The notes beneath the pieces were generated by a model that saw only the letters and a list, made by a program, of their open reading frames with translations, had not been told where the DNA came from and made no database searches. The position numbers and the translations under genes are program-made. A stretch of 34,679 bases of DNA from Bacteroidales bacterium (GTDB lineage: Bacteria > Bacteroidota > Bacteroidia > Bacteroidales > Marinilabiliaceae), in the NCBI GenBank assembly GCA_024401415.1, contig JAKSLC010000012.1, forward strand, positions 1-34,679, written 5' to 3'. Positions 1-7,314 of this stretch are shown piece after piece. Positions within the stretch are counted from its first letter, which is position 1, and each line of letters opens with the position of its first letter.

Positions 1-608
1 TTATTATTGATTCTCAAGGGATAAATATCCATCAAAGAAGGCGCTTTATAGAAGATCATATTAAGAATGATGGACTTGCGATACAAGAGATATTTCTGCA
101 GAGACTTGTAGAACTAGCATTTCTATTCTACGTCCATAAGGATGGCACTGTGACATATTTAGGAACCAATTATTATGGAAGTGCTTCCAATGGAACCTTT
201 GGGGTGGAGTATATTGGAATTAATCCAATGGCTGAATATGAAACACTTGTAGGTAAAGACTGGGAGAGCATTGCTTCTAGGCACCTTGCTGACGCACTAC
301 GAGAAGTAGTAGTTCCAGAAAAATATCACGGATATTTGGGAATAGACTCCATGTTGTACCTTGACAATGAAGGAATCCCACACCTCAGGGCATGTGTAGA
401 GGTTAATCTTCGTATGACGATGGGAAATATTAATCTAGGAATAAGAAATTGCTGTCCACCCGATATAAAGGCTTCTTGGAGCATTGTAGTCAAAAAGGAA
501 GGAGTTATTTTGCCTGGAACATCACTTAAGGATGCTATAAGGCACCCTATAGGCAGTTTTATACTCATGAATGGAGAGAAATTTGCCGCAGTCGGTGAAT
601 TTTTGTAA
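1..608 (+). CDS. ATP-grasp-like protein, C-terminal part (5' truncated by window edge)
   Basis: The frame is open from base 3 to the stop at 606-608, so the gene starts upstream of the window; the first internal start-like codon (GTG at 150) is not a real start. About 200 residues are visible. The C-terminal part contains GYLGID, then CVEVNLRMTMG. This resembles the last part of the ATP-grasp fold, where an E-x-N-x-R motif coordinates the metal and ATP phosphates. ATP-grasp enzymes ligate a carboxylate to an amine or thiol through an acyl phosphate. The substrate cannot be told from this fragment, and the assignment rests on this motif alone. A gap of about 140 bases follows before the next gene. 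Confidence 0.6.
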   Translation, partial: IIDSQGINIHQRRRFIEDHIKNDGLAIQEIFLQRLVELAFLFYVHKDGTVTYLGTNYYGSASNGTFGVEYIGINPMAEYETLVGKDWESIASRHLADALREVVVPEKYHGYLGIDSMLYLDNEGIPHLRACVEVNLRMTMGNINLGIRNCCPPDIKASWSIVVKKEGVILPGTSLKDAIRHPIGSFILMNGEKFAAVGEFL

Positions 609-688
609 CGTTTTTATTCTTTTTATCCTTAAAAAACTATTATTCTGGCGTCTAATCAGCTCTTTGTTGTTAATAAACAATAATATCA

Positions 689-719
689 TTGTCATAATCA
701 ACTGCAGTGTGCAAATTTG
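689..719 (+). promoter_or_regulatory. Candidate Bacteroidota promoter for the lipoprotein-MATE pair
   Basis: TTG at 689-691, a 20-base spacer, then CAAATTTG at 712-719, one mismatch from TANNTTTG. The -7 box lies in a perfect 12-base palindrome TGCAAATTTGCA (710-721), 28 bases before the ATG at 749. The palindrome could be an operator or chance in AT-rich DNA. Confidence 0.4.
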
Positions 720-748
720 CAATCAGAAAATATAAACACTAAGAGTTG

Positions 749-1336
749 ATGAATCTATTTAAACAACTGATAAATCTTAACCTTATTGCTCTTGTTGCTG
801 CAATAGTTGCTGGCTGTGCTTCATCTGAAGAGAAAGATGTGAAGCAGATGGTCGGACAAGTGATCTGCACACAAGGGGATTCTATGTTGGTAGTTGTAGC
901 AGGAAAAGATACTATATCGATGCATAGTACTATCAAGGCTACAGACATGCCACTGGAGAAAGATTCTGTTGTACTATACTATGTGATGGACAATAATGGA
1001 TTGGTTCACATAGAGGATGTTATCGTACTAAACCATAATGAGCCAGTACTCAACAATGTAACAGCAATGTTGATAGGCAAGTGGGAGATAGACGATATTG
1101 AAGGCAATGATGCGCCATTCAAAGAGATGTTGTTTGACAAATCACTTAAAGGTTATGTAAAGACAGGTGACGGAATATTGAGTGGAATTGATTGGTTGCT
1201 CAAAGGTAAAAACGTGACTTACGGAAATGGAGTCTCGACCAATTCACTAAAATATAGAGTTTTAAGAGTTGATGCAAATACTCTTACCGTTACCGATCAA
1301 GTGTCAGAGTATAGGCTTAGAAGGCTTTTCAATTGA
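749..1336 (+). CDS. Small lipoprotein, lipocalin-like, unknown function
   Basis: The 195-residue product starts with a signal peptide ending in a lipobox (IVAGC followed by ASS), so it is probably an outer- or inner-membrane lipoprotein. I chose ATG at 749 over the TTG immediately before it because it gives a normal n-region. The C-terminal half has MLIGKWEIDDIEG near its start and short alternating beta-like segments, as in the lipocalin-like or META-like lipoproteins common in Bacteroidota. No catalytic motif is visible. The TGA stop overlaps the TTG start of the MATE gene by three bases, so the two are very likely translationally coupled. The exact role is unknown. Confidence 0.7.
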   Translation: MNLFKQLINLNLIALVAAIVAGCASSEEKDVKQMVGQVICTQGDSMLVVVAGKDTISMHSTIKATDMPLEKDSVVLYYVMDNNGLVHIEDVIVLNHNEPVLNNVTAMLIGKWEIDDIEGNDAPFKEMLFDKSLKGYVKTGDGILSGIDWLLKGKNVTYGNGVSTNSLKYRVLRVDANTLTVTDQVSEYRLRRLFN

Positions 1337-2646
1337 AAAATATCAGTCGTTCCATACTTCGCCTAGCAATACCGAATGCCGTATCAAATATTACGGTACC
1401 ACTTTTAGGACTTATAGATACTGCGATAGCAGGACGAGTAGCGGGCGATGCGGGAATAGGAGCAATAGCATTAGGAGGAGCAGTTTTCAATCTTTTGTAT
1501 TGGAACTGCTCCTTTTTGCGTATGGCTACCAGTGGATTGGTAGGGCAGGCATACGGCAGGGGAGACTGGGGGATGTGCAGGAAGCTCCTGATGCGAGGAG
1601 TGGTACTGGCCCTAATAATCAGTGCTATATTTCTATTATTCAGGCAAAATATTACGGGAATAGCAGTTTGGGTATTGAGTTCGGACAACGTATTTACCCT
1701 TACATCGGCAACAGCGACATACGTTGCGATACGCATTTGGGCGGCACCGGCAGTGCTTTTAGGCTATGCGACACAAGGCTGGATGGTGGGGATGCAGAAA
1801 TCTAAACTGCCTATGGTTGTGGCGATAACATCAAACGTATTCAATATTGTATTCAGTTATATCCTTGCTGTCAGAATGGATATGGGGATAGAGGGAATAG
1901 CATTAGGCACAGTTGCGGCACAATACCTAGCACTTGGCATTTGGATTCTAGGAATAATCAGGGATAGGGTATTGCTGGATACGATAAAAGAGAAGCGCTA
2001 CGGGGGAAGTACAGTAGATGTCAGCTACTCCAGCTTCATTAAGAAAAATATAGATATATTTCTACGCACAATAGTACTAGTGGGAGTACACTGTGCGATG
2101 ACAGTCTTTGCGGCTCGGACAGGCGAAACGGAGCTTGCCACCACTGCCTGCCTGATGCATTTCTTCATGCTGTTTTCCTATGTTTCTGATGCCTTAGCAT
2201 ATGCGGCAGAGGCACTTACAGGTAAGTATATAGGTGCGGAGAGTAAAGATATGCTGAGAGCTATGATACGCAAGCTTGCTATATGGAGTCTCATATTGAG
2301 CATAGCGGCTACACTCGGGTATCTCTCGGCTTGGTCGCAATTTTTGCAAATGTTGGGTGCTTCGTCAGATGTAGTGACGAATGCAGAGGAGTATATATAC
2401 TGGATTATTTTCATAACATCACTTAGCTTCATGGCCTTTGTGGAAGATGGTATAATGCTAGGGGCAGCAAATACACGTGCTATGGTAATGACGGTATGGA
2501 TGGCAGGAGCTATGGGAGCTTGCTGCAGTGCGTTGCTGTGGAGATGGGATGTGATGTGGGCATTATGGATAGGATTTGGTGTATTTATGATTATGCGAGG
2601 AGTGCTATTAGTACCTAGTATTAGGGATATTATTGCCAACAAGTAG
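1333..2646 (+). CDS. MATE family efflux transporter (DinF-like)
   Basis: The 437-residue protein is highly hydrophobic with about twelve membrane segments. It opens with the typical MATE motif LAIPNAVSNITVPLLGLIDTAIAGR-like pattern: a short charged start, a proline-containing first helix and a GLIDTA segment. MATE carriers export drugs or metabolites using a Na+ or H+ gradient. The start is TTG at 1333, overlapping the stop of the lipoprotein gene; AGAAGG at 1318-1323 could be its ribosome binding site and no in-frame ATG lies at a sensible position. The length fits the family. The substrate cannot be predicted. Coupling to a lipoprotein gene is unusual and may be functional or accidental. 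Confidence 0.9.
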   Translation: MKNISRSILRLAIPNAVSNITVPLLGLIDTAIAGRVAGDAGIGAIALGGAVFNLLYWNCSFLRMATSGLVGQAYGRGDWGMCRKLLMRGVVLALIISAIFLLFRQNITGIAVWVLSSDNVFTLTSATATYVAIRIWAAPAVLLGYATQGWMVGMQKSKLPMVVAITSNVFNIVFSYILAVRMDMGIEGIALGTVAAQYLALGIWILGIIRDRVLLDTIKEKRYGGSTVDVSYSSFIKKNIDIFLRTIVLVGVHCAMTVFAARTGETELATTACLMHFFMLFSYVSDALAYAAEALTGKYIGAESKDMLRAMIRKLAIWSLILSIAATLGYLSAWSQFLQMLGASSDVVTNAEEYIYWIIFITSLSFMAFVEDGIMLGAANTRAMVMTVWMAGAMGACCSALLWRWDVMWALWIGFGVFMIMRGVLLVPSIRDIIANK

Positions 2647-2651
2647 AACAA

Positions 2652-2679
2652 TACCCATAAATGGGTATACAATACCCAA
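2652..2679. promoter_or_regulatory. NarL-type 7-2-7 palindromic operator candidate plus a third half-site
   Basis: TACCCAT (2652-2658), a 2-base spacer AA, and ATGGGTA (2661-2667) form a perfect inverted repeat. This fits the NarL/NarP heptamer consensus TACYYMT in its 7-2-7 arrangement. A further heptamer TACCCAA lies at 2673-2679. The site is just upstream of the -7 box of a gene whose product ends in a LuxR/NarL-type HTH. No T-run follows, so it is not an intrinsic terminator. Confidence 0.55.
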
Positions 2680-2690
2680 GGATATAATAT

Positions 2691-2698
2691 TACTTTTG
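2691..2698 (+). promoter_or_regulatory. Promoter -7 box of the hemerythrin-LuxR regulator
   Basis: TACTTTTG fits TANNTTTG exactly and lies 19 bases before the ATG at 2718. No TTTG or TTG is found at the expected -33 distance (around 2667-2670). The palindrome described at 2652-2667 occupies that place, as expected for an activator-dependent promoter. Confidence 0.6.
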
Positions 2699-2717
2699 CA
2701 TGACAATATAAGATAAG

Positions 2718-3674
2718 ATGAAAGCAGTAAAGATATATGAGGCGTCGGACAAAATGATAAACCTCATTAGAGATAACTACAATATTCTTCAGTCGCTCAG
2801 TGCATTTGGCATTTCTCTAGGCTTTGGAGACAAGACGGTAGAGGAGACCTGTTTGTTGAATAATGTTGACACAAAAACATTTCTTGCCGTAGTTAACCTC
2901 ACGATAAATGGGGCGACTAATATTAACATAGAGTCTCTTTCAGCAGAGACACTATTACGCTATCTGGAGGCATGTCACCATTATTACCTAGACTATCAGT
3001 TGCCATTTGTTCGCAGAGAGCTGTCGGAATCCATCTATATAAATGACAAATTAGGGAAACTTATATTGCAGATGTATGATGAGTATGCCAAAGAGATATA
3101 CAAACATATGCAGTATGAGGAGAGGATGCTATTCCCATACGTGAGAGATTTGCTACAAGGCAAATACTCTACGACATATAGTATTGATACTTTTGTGAAG
3201 CACCATACGGAAGCAGACAAGAGTCTTAAGGAGTTGAAGAGTCTAATAATAAAATATCTGCCTAGCGATATACATAACAGCAACAAGTTGACCTCTACAT
3301 TATTTCTGATACACAATAATGAGGAGTGGCTTGGTAATCACCAGGAGGTTGAGGACAGTGTATTTGTGCCTCTAATAAGACGAATGGAAGACAACTTGAA
3401 GCATGAGCGACTGAGCAGTGCTATCTCAGCATTTGCCAATGCTGAGAGTGCTGATGAGGCAGACATGCTATCGGCACGAGAGAAAGACGTGATCATAGCA
3501 GTGGTACAAGGCATGAGCAATAAAGAGATTGCAGAGTACCTATGCATAACGATAAATACGGTCATTACGCACAGGAAAAATATTGCACGTAAGCTACAGA
3601 TACATAGTGCGGCGGGATTAACAAGCTATGTCATAGTAAATGGGCTGGTAGACATAGAGAGTTTGAAAAAATAG
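2718..3674 (+). CDS. RIC-like/hemerythrin domain protein fused to LuxR-type HTH regulator
   Basis: The protein has 318 residues in three parts. Residues about 18-62 (FGISLGFGDKTVEETC, VDTKTFLAVVN) resemble the N-terminal domain of iron-sulfur repair proteins of the RIC/ScdA/YtfE type, but lack the usual Cys-Cys. Residues about 80-225 form a hemerythrin-type helical bundle with candidate metal ligands H87/H88, H130, E134, H162/H163, H208 and E212. Residues about 251-318 form a LuxR/GerE HTH (LSAREKDVI, GMSNKEIAEYL, TVITHRKNIARKL). Hemerythrin domains bind O2 or NO at a di-iron centre. The inference is a cytoplasmic transcription factor sensing O2, NO or redox state directly, with no phosphorylatable receiver domain. 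A NarL-type palindrome in its own promoter suggests autoregulation. Targets are unknown. Confidence 0.85.
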   Translation: MKAVKIYEASDKMINLIRDNYNILQSLSAFGISLGFGDKTVEETCLLNNVDTKTFLAVVNLTINGATNINIESLSAETLLRYLEACHHYYLDYQLPFVRRELSESIYINDKLGKLILQMYDEYAKEIYKHMQYEERMLFPYVRDLLQGKYSTTYSIDTFVKHHTEADKSLKELKSLIIKYLPSDIHNSNKLTSTLFLIHNNEEWLGNHQEVEDSVFVPLIRRMEDNLKHERLSSAISAFANAESADEADMLSAREKDVIIAVVQGMSNKEIAEYLCITINTVITHRKNIARKLQIHSAAGLTSYVIVNGLVDIESLKK

Positions 3675-3684
3675 ACAGTACCTA

Positions 3685-3715
3685 TTTGATTATATAGTAA
3701 TCATTCTTAGATTTG
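3685..3715 (+). promoter_or_regulatory. Bacteroidota promoter for the carboxypeptidase-D-like gene
   Basis: TTTG at 3685-3688, a 19-base spacer and TAGATTTG at 3708-3715 give an exact match to the consensus, 33 bases before the ATG at 3749. Confidence 0.7.
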
Positions 3716-3748
3716 CACCACTTATTATAAATCTATATATACCGTAAT

Positions 3749-4954
3749 ATGAAACATTTATTATTAGCACTATTTCTATTAGGTGCTGTTATGAACCTCT
3801 GCGCTCAGGAGGTATCAGAGTATCTTGTCGTATCAGAAGATGATAAGACACCTGTTAAAAATGCATATGTCTATAATAAAGCCACTTCGGAGGGTAGTAT
3901 TGTCGATGATGATGGCCTTTTTGCATTAGACAAAGATATTCGGGACAACGACACTATAGTAGCCTCTTGTTTAGGTTATGAGCAGACAATCATTTGTGGA
4001 TCACAATTAAAGAGAGTCAAAAAGATTAGGATGGTGAGTGTTACATACGCCTTAGAAGAGGTGATAGCTCGTCCTAATAAGGCTGTGGATATTGTGAACA
4101 AAGTTAAAGAGCTATTGAATTTGAACTATCCTAATGAACTTTGTCGGTACAAACTACATGTAGAGCATTTGTTAAGTTCAGGGAGTAAGAAGGTTACACG
4201 TTTTTCCGGTGCAGTAGTCTGTTCATTAGATGGATATCAAAAAAATGAATCTGGAGAGTATAGACTATTGACCTACAATGAGTTTGAAGATCATAAAAAC
4301 GAGTTAGGATTCAGCATCCCATATCGATTTGACGTATTCCCAGATCAATTAGTAGAGAGAGCCATTTTGAAAAATCTGAATTTCCTAGAGAAGACAAAGA
4401 GGTACAATTATACGATAGAGGAGTCGGCTCCAAACACCATACGTATATCCTTCAAGCCACTCAAAATGACCGGTGAGTATAGGTTCTCGGGCTACATGAT
4501 TATCAATCCTGCGACGTATGCCATAGAATATTTAGTGTATAATGAAGAGCCAGGTATGTTCACGAAGAAAGATATGGTACTGTACGTAAGTTATATTCCT
4601 GTGCCACTGCTAAAAACTAATGGTGTATATACTTGCAAAAAAGGATCAACAACAATATCCTTTGTAAAAAATGGAGGTAAATACCATATAGGCAGAATGG
4701 TAAATGAGTACACATATTTATACAAGCCAACCAAAGGCGATCCTACAGAGTTCTCTGCGGTAAATGAGATTGAGAATATGTTTGGTGTAATTGCTGATTA
4801 TGAGAAGTTAAAACAGATAAATATGAATCTGTATAATCTTGAAGAGTGGGATTATAATGAACTTAAATTATCAGCAAATGAACGTCGACAGAAAGCAAAA
4901 TATGAGAAGTATATTAAGAAGATAAAGGATAAGTATCCTGATATTGAGTTGTGA
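3749..4954 (+). CDS. Exported protein with carboxypeptidase-D-like regulatory domain
   Basis: The 401-residue product has an N-terminal signal peptide ending near LCAQ. Residues about 22-105 look like a CarboxypepD_reg-like beta-sandwich (KTPVKNAYVYN, GSIVDDDGLFAL, DTIVASCLGYE, LEEVIARP), as found at the N-terminus of many Bacteroidota envelope proteins. The rest (about 105-401) is rich in aromatic and charged residues and probably beta-structured. It resembles other Bacteroidota periplasmic or surface proteins of unknown function, and no TonB-receptor barrel is present. The gene has its own promoter and ends just before a bidirectional terminator. No enzymatic motif is seen. The function is unknown. 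Confidence 0.75.
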   Translation: MKHLLLALFLLGAVMNLCAQEVSEYLVVSEDDKTPVKNAYVYNKATSEGSIVDDDGLFALDKDIRDNDTIVASCLGYEQTIICGSQLKRVKKIRMVSVTYALEEVIARPNKAVDIVNKVKELLNLNYPNELCRYKLHVEHLLSSGSKKVTRFSGAVVCSLDGYQKNESGEYRLLTYNEFEDHKNELGFSIPYRFDVFPDQLVERAILKNLNFLEKTKRYNYTIEESAPNTIRISFKPLKMTGEYRFSGYMIINPATYAIEYLVYNEEPGMFTKKDMVLYVSYIPVPLLKTNGVYTCKKGSTTISFVKNGGKYHIGRMVNEYTYLYKPTKGDPTEFSAVNEIENMFGVIADYEKLKQINMNLYNLEEWDYNELKLSANERRQKAKYEKYIKKIKDKYPDIEL

Positions 4955-4970
4955 TAGAAAATAACAAGAC

Positions 4971-5006
4971 AAAGAGGCTGTGTCGGTATTTTGACACAGC
5001 CTCTTT
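4971..5006. terminator. Bidirectional intrinsic terminator
   Basis: A perfect 14-bp stem (AAAGAGGCTGTGTC at 4971-4984 and its complement at 4993-5006) with an 8-base loop lies between two convergent genes. The stem starts with A-rich and ends with T-rich sequence, so it can serve both strands. Confidence 0.9.
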
Positions 5007-5028
5007 TCATGCTAGATATATGAAGTAA

Positions 5029-6210
5029 TTATTTTTTCCAGAGTTCGCGTAGGAAGCGGAAGTAAAGGAGATGGCGCCAAGTAGACCAATCATGACCGGC
5101 ATAGCCGCCCACATAATAGTCGTACTTAATATTGTGGGCATCGAGAGCATCAGTAAAGCCCTTAACGCGAACATTGAAGAAACCTGACTGCTCCTTTGCA
5201 CCTTGTCCGATAAAGAGATAGTGGCACTTAGAGTTGACATCAGGGTCATTACGGAACTTGCCTATAGTATTCTCGCAGTCGTTATCGCCAGCCGAGAGGA
5301 CGCCAAAATTAGCGAACAAGTCGAGTGAATTGAGACCTACGAACATAGTATGGCGGCCACCCATAGAGAGGCCAGAGATAGCGCGACCTTCAGGCTTAGC
5401 AATAGTCTTATAGTGCGAATCTACGAATGGGATGATACACTCGCGCATTTCACGATTGAAGATATCGAAAGTGAGGTCTACGTGCTTAGGGTGATTACGG
5501 TGTATGACCTGATTATTTACGATTGCGATAATCATAGGCTTAGCCTGACCTTCTGCGAGTAGATTATCCATGATGAAATTGACGCGACCGTCATACATCC
5601 AGTTAGAAGGGAGTTCGCCTGAACCACCCATGAGATAGAGAACAGGGTAAGCCTCGTTAGGATTGTACTTTGGAGGGAGGTATACATACATATCACGCAT
5701 ACCCTCTGTAACGGTACTATAATAGAACTGGCGAGTTACAGTACCATGCTCGACCTCTGGCTTAGCATCATACCACTGAGGACCATCGCCATGAACAATA
5801 AGTTCGCTATAAGGAGGCATGGCAGTGAAAGCTGCATATTCATTATTTGGGTCGGCCATAGAGACGCCATCTACGATGATATTATATTGATACATATCGA
5901 CAGGAAGAGGGCCGATTTTCAGGGTCCATATACCATCATCTCCCTTAGAGAAAGGCACAGGTTCCTTAATGTCCAATACGGTAAGCATAGCGCCAGATAG
6001 TCTAACAGACTCAGCCTTTGGGGCGCGGATACGGAAAATTACTGTATGATCATCCTGAACATCAGGAGAATTAAGATTTGCGCTAAAAGGAATGAGACCC
6101 TCGGTATCCTTTTGAGGACAGTATGTCAGGTTGACATTAGATTGCTGGGCATAGCCAAACTGAGCTAAAGAAGCGAAAGCCATGGCAGCTAACAGATGTT
6201 TTTTACTCAT
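5029..6210 (-). CDS. Exported esterase, esterase D/feruloyl-esterase-like, with N-terminal E-set domain
   Basis: The protein has 393 residues. A signal peptide (cleavage near YAQQ, residue 22) points to the periplasm or beyond. Residues about 40-145 look like the E-set/CBM48-like domain usual in this family (VIFRIRAPKAESVRLSG, YQYNIIVDG). Residues about 165-390 are an alpha/beta hydrolase of the esterase D family (PF00756 type). The nucleophile is S282 in GLSMGG, and a likely catalytic His is H373 in AGHDWSTW. Relatives cleave feruloyl or acetyl esters on plant polysaccharides or act on other esters, so the substrate is uncertain. It is a monocistronic gene with a candidate promoter at 6255-6262. 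Confidence 0.85.
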   Translation of the reverse strand: MSKKHLLAAMAFASLAQFGYAQQSNVNLTYCPQKDTEGLIPFSANLNSPDVQDDHTVIFRIRAPKAESVRLSGAMLTVLDIKEPVPFSKGDDGIWTLKIGPLPVDMYQYNIIVDGVSMADPNNEYAAFTAMPPYSELIVHGDGPQWYDAKPEVEHGTVTRQFYYSTVTEGMRDMYVYLPPKYNPNEAYPVLYLMGGSGELPSNWMYDGRVNFIMDNLLAEGQAKPMIIAIVNNQVIHRNHPKHVDLTFDIFNREMRECIIPFVDSHYKTIAKPEGRAISGLSMGGRHTMFVGLNSLDLFANFGVLSAGDNDCENTIGKFRNDPDVNSKCHYLFIGQGAKEQSGFFNVRVKGFTDALDAHNIKYDYYVGGYAGHDWSTWRHLLYFRFLRELWKK

Positions 6211-6254
6211 GATATGTGAATGTTATGTTAATACGTTGCATTTTAGGTTGTGGG

Positions 6255-6262
6255 CAAAATTA
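6255..6262 (-). promoter_or_regulatory. Candidate -7 box for the esterase gene
   Basis: Read on the minus strand this is TAATTTTG, a match to TANNTTTG, about 45 bases upstream of the ATG at 6210. No convincing -33 box was found. Confidence 0.4.
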
Positions 6263-6321
6263 TTGTTTTTTTCCGATATTGGTATGCTAATGGTAAAAAT
6301 ATGGCTAAAAGAGAGAGTCGC

Positions 6322-6378
6322 GCTATACTCGGGCTATACTCGGGGAAGACTCGGAGAGCACTATTGTTCATCGCAAAA
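6322..6378. repeat. 11-bp tandem repeat with conserved tail, copy 1
   Basis: Three 11-base units follow one another: GCTATACTCGG (6322-6332), GCTATACTCGG (6333-6343) and GGAAGACTCGG (6344-6354). A short linker and ATTGTTCATCGCAAA (6363-6377) follow. The same architecture recurs about 18 kb away at 24701-24755. It lies between divergent genes and just upstream of the promoter of the metallo-hydrolase gene. Confidence 0.8.
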
Positions 6379-6395
6379 TTTTTGTTACGAGTAAA

Positions 6396-6424
6396 TTGTT
6401 GTAGTTGCATATTTATTATCTTTG
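6396..6424 (+). promoter_or_regulatory. Promoter for the metallo-hydrolase/TonB-receptor operon
   Basis: TTG at 6396-6398, 18 bases, then TATCTTTG at 6417-6424, an exact match to TANNTTTG, 25 bases before the ATG at 6450. Confidence 0.6.
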
Positions 6425-6449
6425 GGCAACTTAATTTCAACCAACGAAC

Positions 6450-7295
6450 ATGAAGAGACTAATAGTGTCTGCAGTAATGCTGACTGCAGTATTGGCGTCT
6501 TGTACGCATGAAAAATCCGAAGCACAAGTATCAGAATCGGCACAGACTGCAGACGGCATAGTGTATAAAGATGAGAATGTAGAAATAGTACAACTAGATT
6601 CACACACATGGCATGGTAAAGGTAATTTGATGTATAATGAGTCTATTTACCTTATAGAAGGCGAGAAAGAGGCTATACTTCTTGATGCAGGTACAAAGAT
6701 GCCTGGATTGAGGAAGATAGTGGAGGGTATAGTAAATAAACCCGTCACCCTAATAGCCACACATGTACACCCTGACCATACAGGAATGGCAGTCAACGAG
6801 TGGGAAAGCATTTGGATAAATGCCGCAGATGAAGTAAATGTGCCTAGATGTATGCCAAACTACAAAGGAGAGAAAAAATACCTAACGGATGGTCAGATAT
6901 TTGATTTAGGAGGCAGACAGATAGAGATACTCTTTGGTCCTGGACATACACCAGGTTCAACAATATTCATAGACAAAGAAGCGAAATATGGCTTCAGTGC
7001 TGATGCATTTGGATCGACCAATCTATTGGTATTTACAGATTTGTCGACAGAAGCAGGTACATGCGATAGGGTATTGCGCTTTGTAGAGAAATATGGATTG
7101 ACGCACTTTTACCCAGGACACTTTGGAGGAGAAAACCTTGAGACACCACAAAGAATTAAAGATATAAAGACACTTTGTGAAGGTGTACTTGATGGAACTC
7201 TGGAAAAAGAGACAGACCTATTGAATGGAATGTTGAAATACTACGTTGATGGAGATGGAATCAGAGTAAGATTTGGCGAGACGCAAATTCGATAA
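6450..7295 (+). CDS. Metallo-beta-lactamase-fold hydrolase lipoprotein
   Basis: The product has 281 residues. The signal peptide ends in the lipobox LASC, with the lipidated Cys at residue 18, so the enzyme is membrane-anchored outside the cytoplasm. The MBL-fold metal ligands are complete: H105, H107, D109 and H110 (HVHPDHTG), H166 (GPGHTPG), D185 and H224 (YPGHFGG). The family hydrolyses thioesters, lactones, beta-lactams or phosphodiesters. This member looks like the general glyoxalase II/lactonase-like branch, and the sequence does not fix the substrate. The TonB-dependent receptor gene starts 19 bases after its stop, so the two are surely co-transcribed. That suggests extracytoplasmic processing of something the receptor imports. 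Confidence 0.85.
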   Translation: MKRLIVSAVMLTAVLASCTHEKSEAQVSESAQTADGIVYKDENVEIVQLDSHTWHGKGNLMYNESIYLIEGEKEAILLDAGTKMPGLRKIVEGIVNKPVTLIATHVHPDHTGMAVNEWESIWINAADEVNVPRCMPNYKGEKKYLTDGQIFDLGGRQIEILFGPGHTPGSTIFIDKEAKYGFSADAFGSTNLLVFTDLSTEAGTCDRVLRFVEKYGLTHFYPGHFGGENLETPQRIKDIKTLCEGVLDGTLEKETDLLNGMLKYYVDGDGIRVRFGETQIR

Positions 7296-7314
7296 ATGTA
7301 CACACGCAAATTAT

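Noticed and set aside
150..608. GTG at 150 as the start of the first gene
   Set aside because: The same frame is open to the window edge and the upstream residues read as normal protein, so the gene is truncated by the window rather than starting here.
1269..1805. Long overlapping plus-strand frame across the MATE gene
   Set aside because: It lies out of frame inside the MATE coding sequence, and its translation has no recognisable motif and a low-quality composition; it is a shadow.
2178..2672. Minus-strand frame of 164 codons opposite the MATE gene
   Set aside because: It is antisense to a clear membrane transporter, with no promoter or motif; it results from the codon bias of the real gene.
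7273..7314. Upstream TTG start for the TonB receptor
   Set aside because: It would overlap the preceding gene and place 14 residues with an internal Cys/His before the signal peptide; ATG at 7315 is better.
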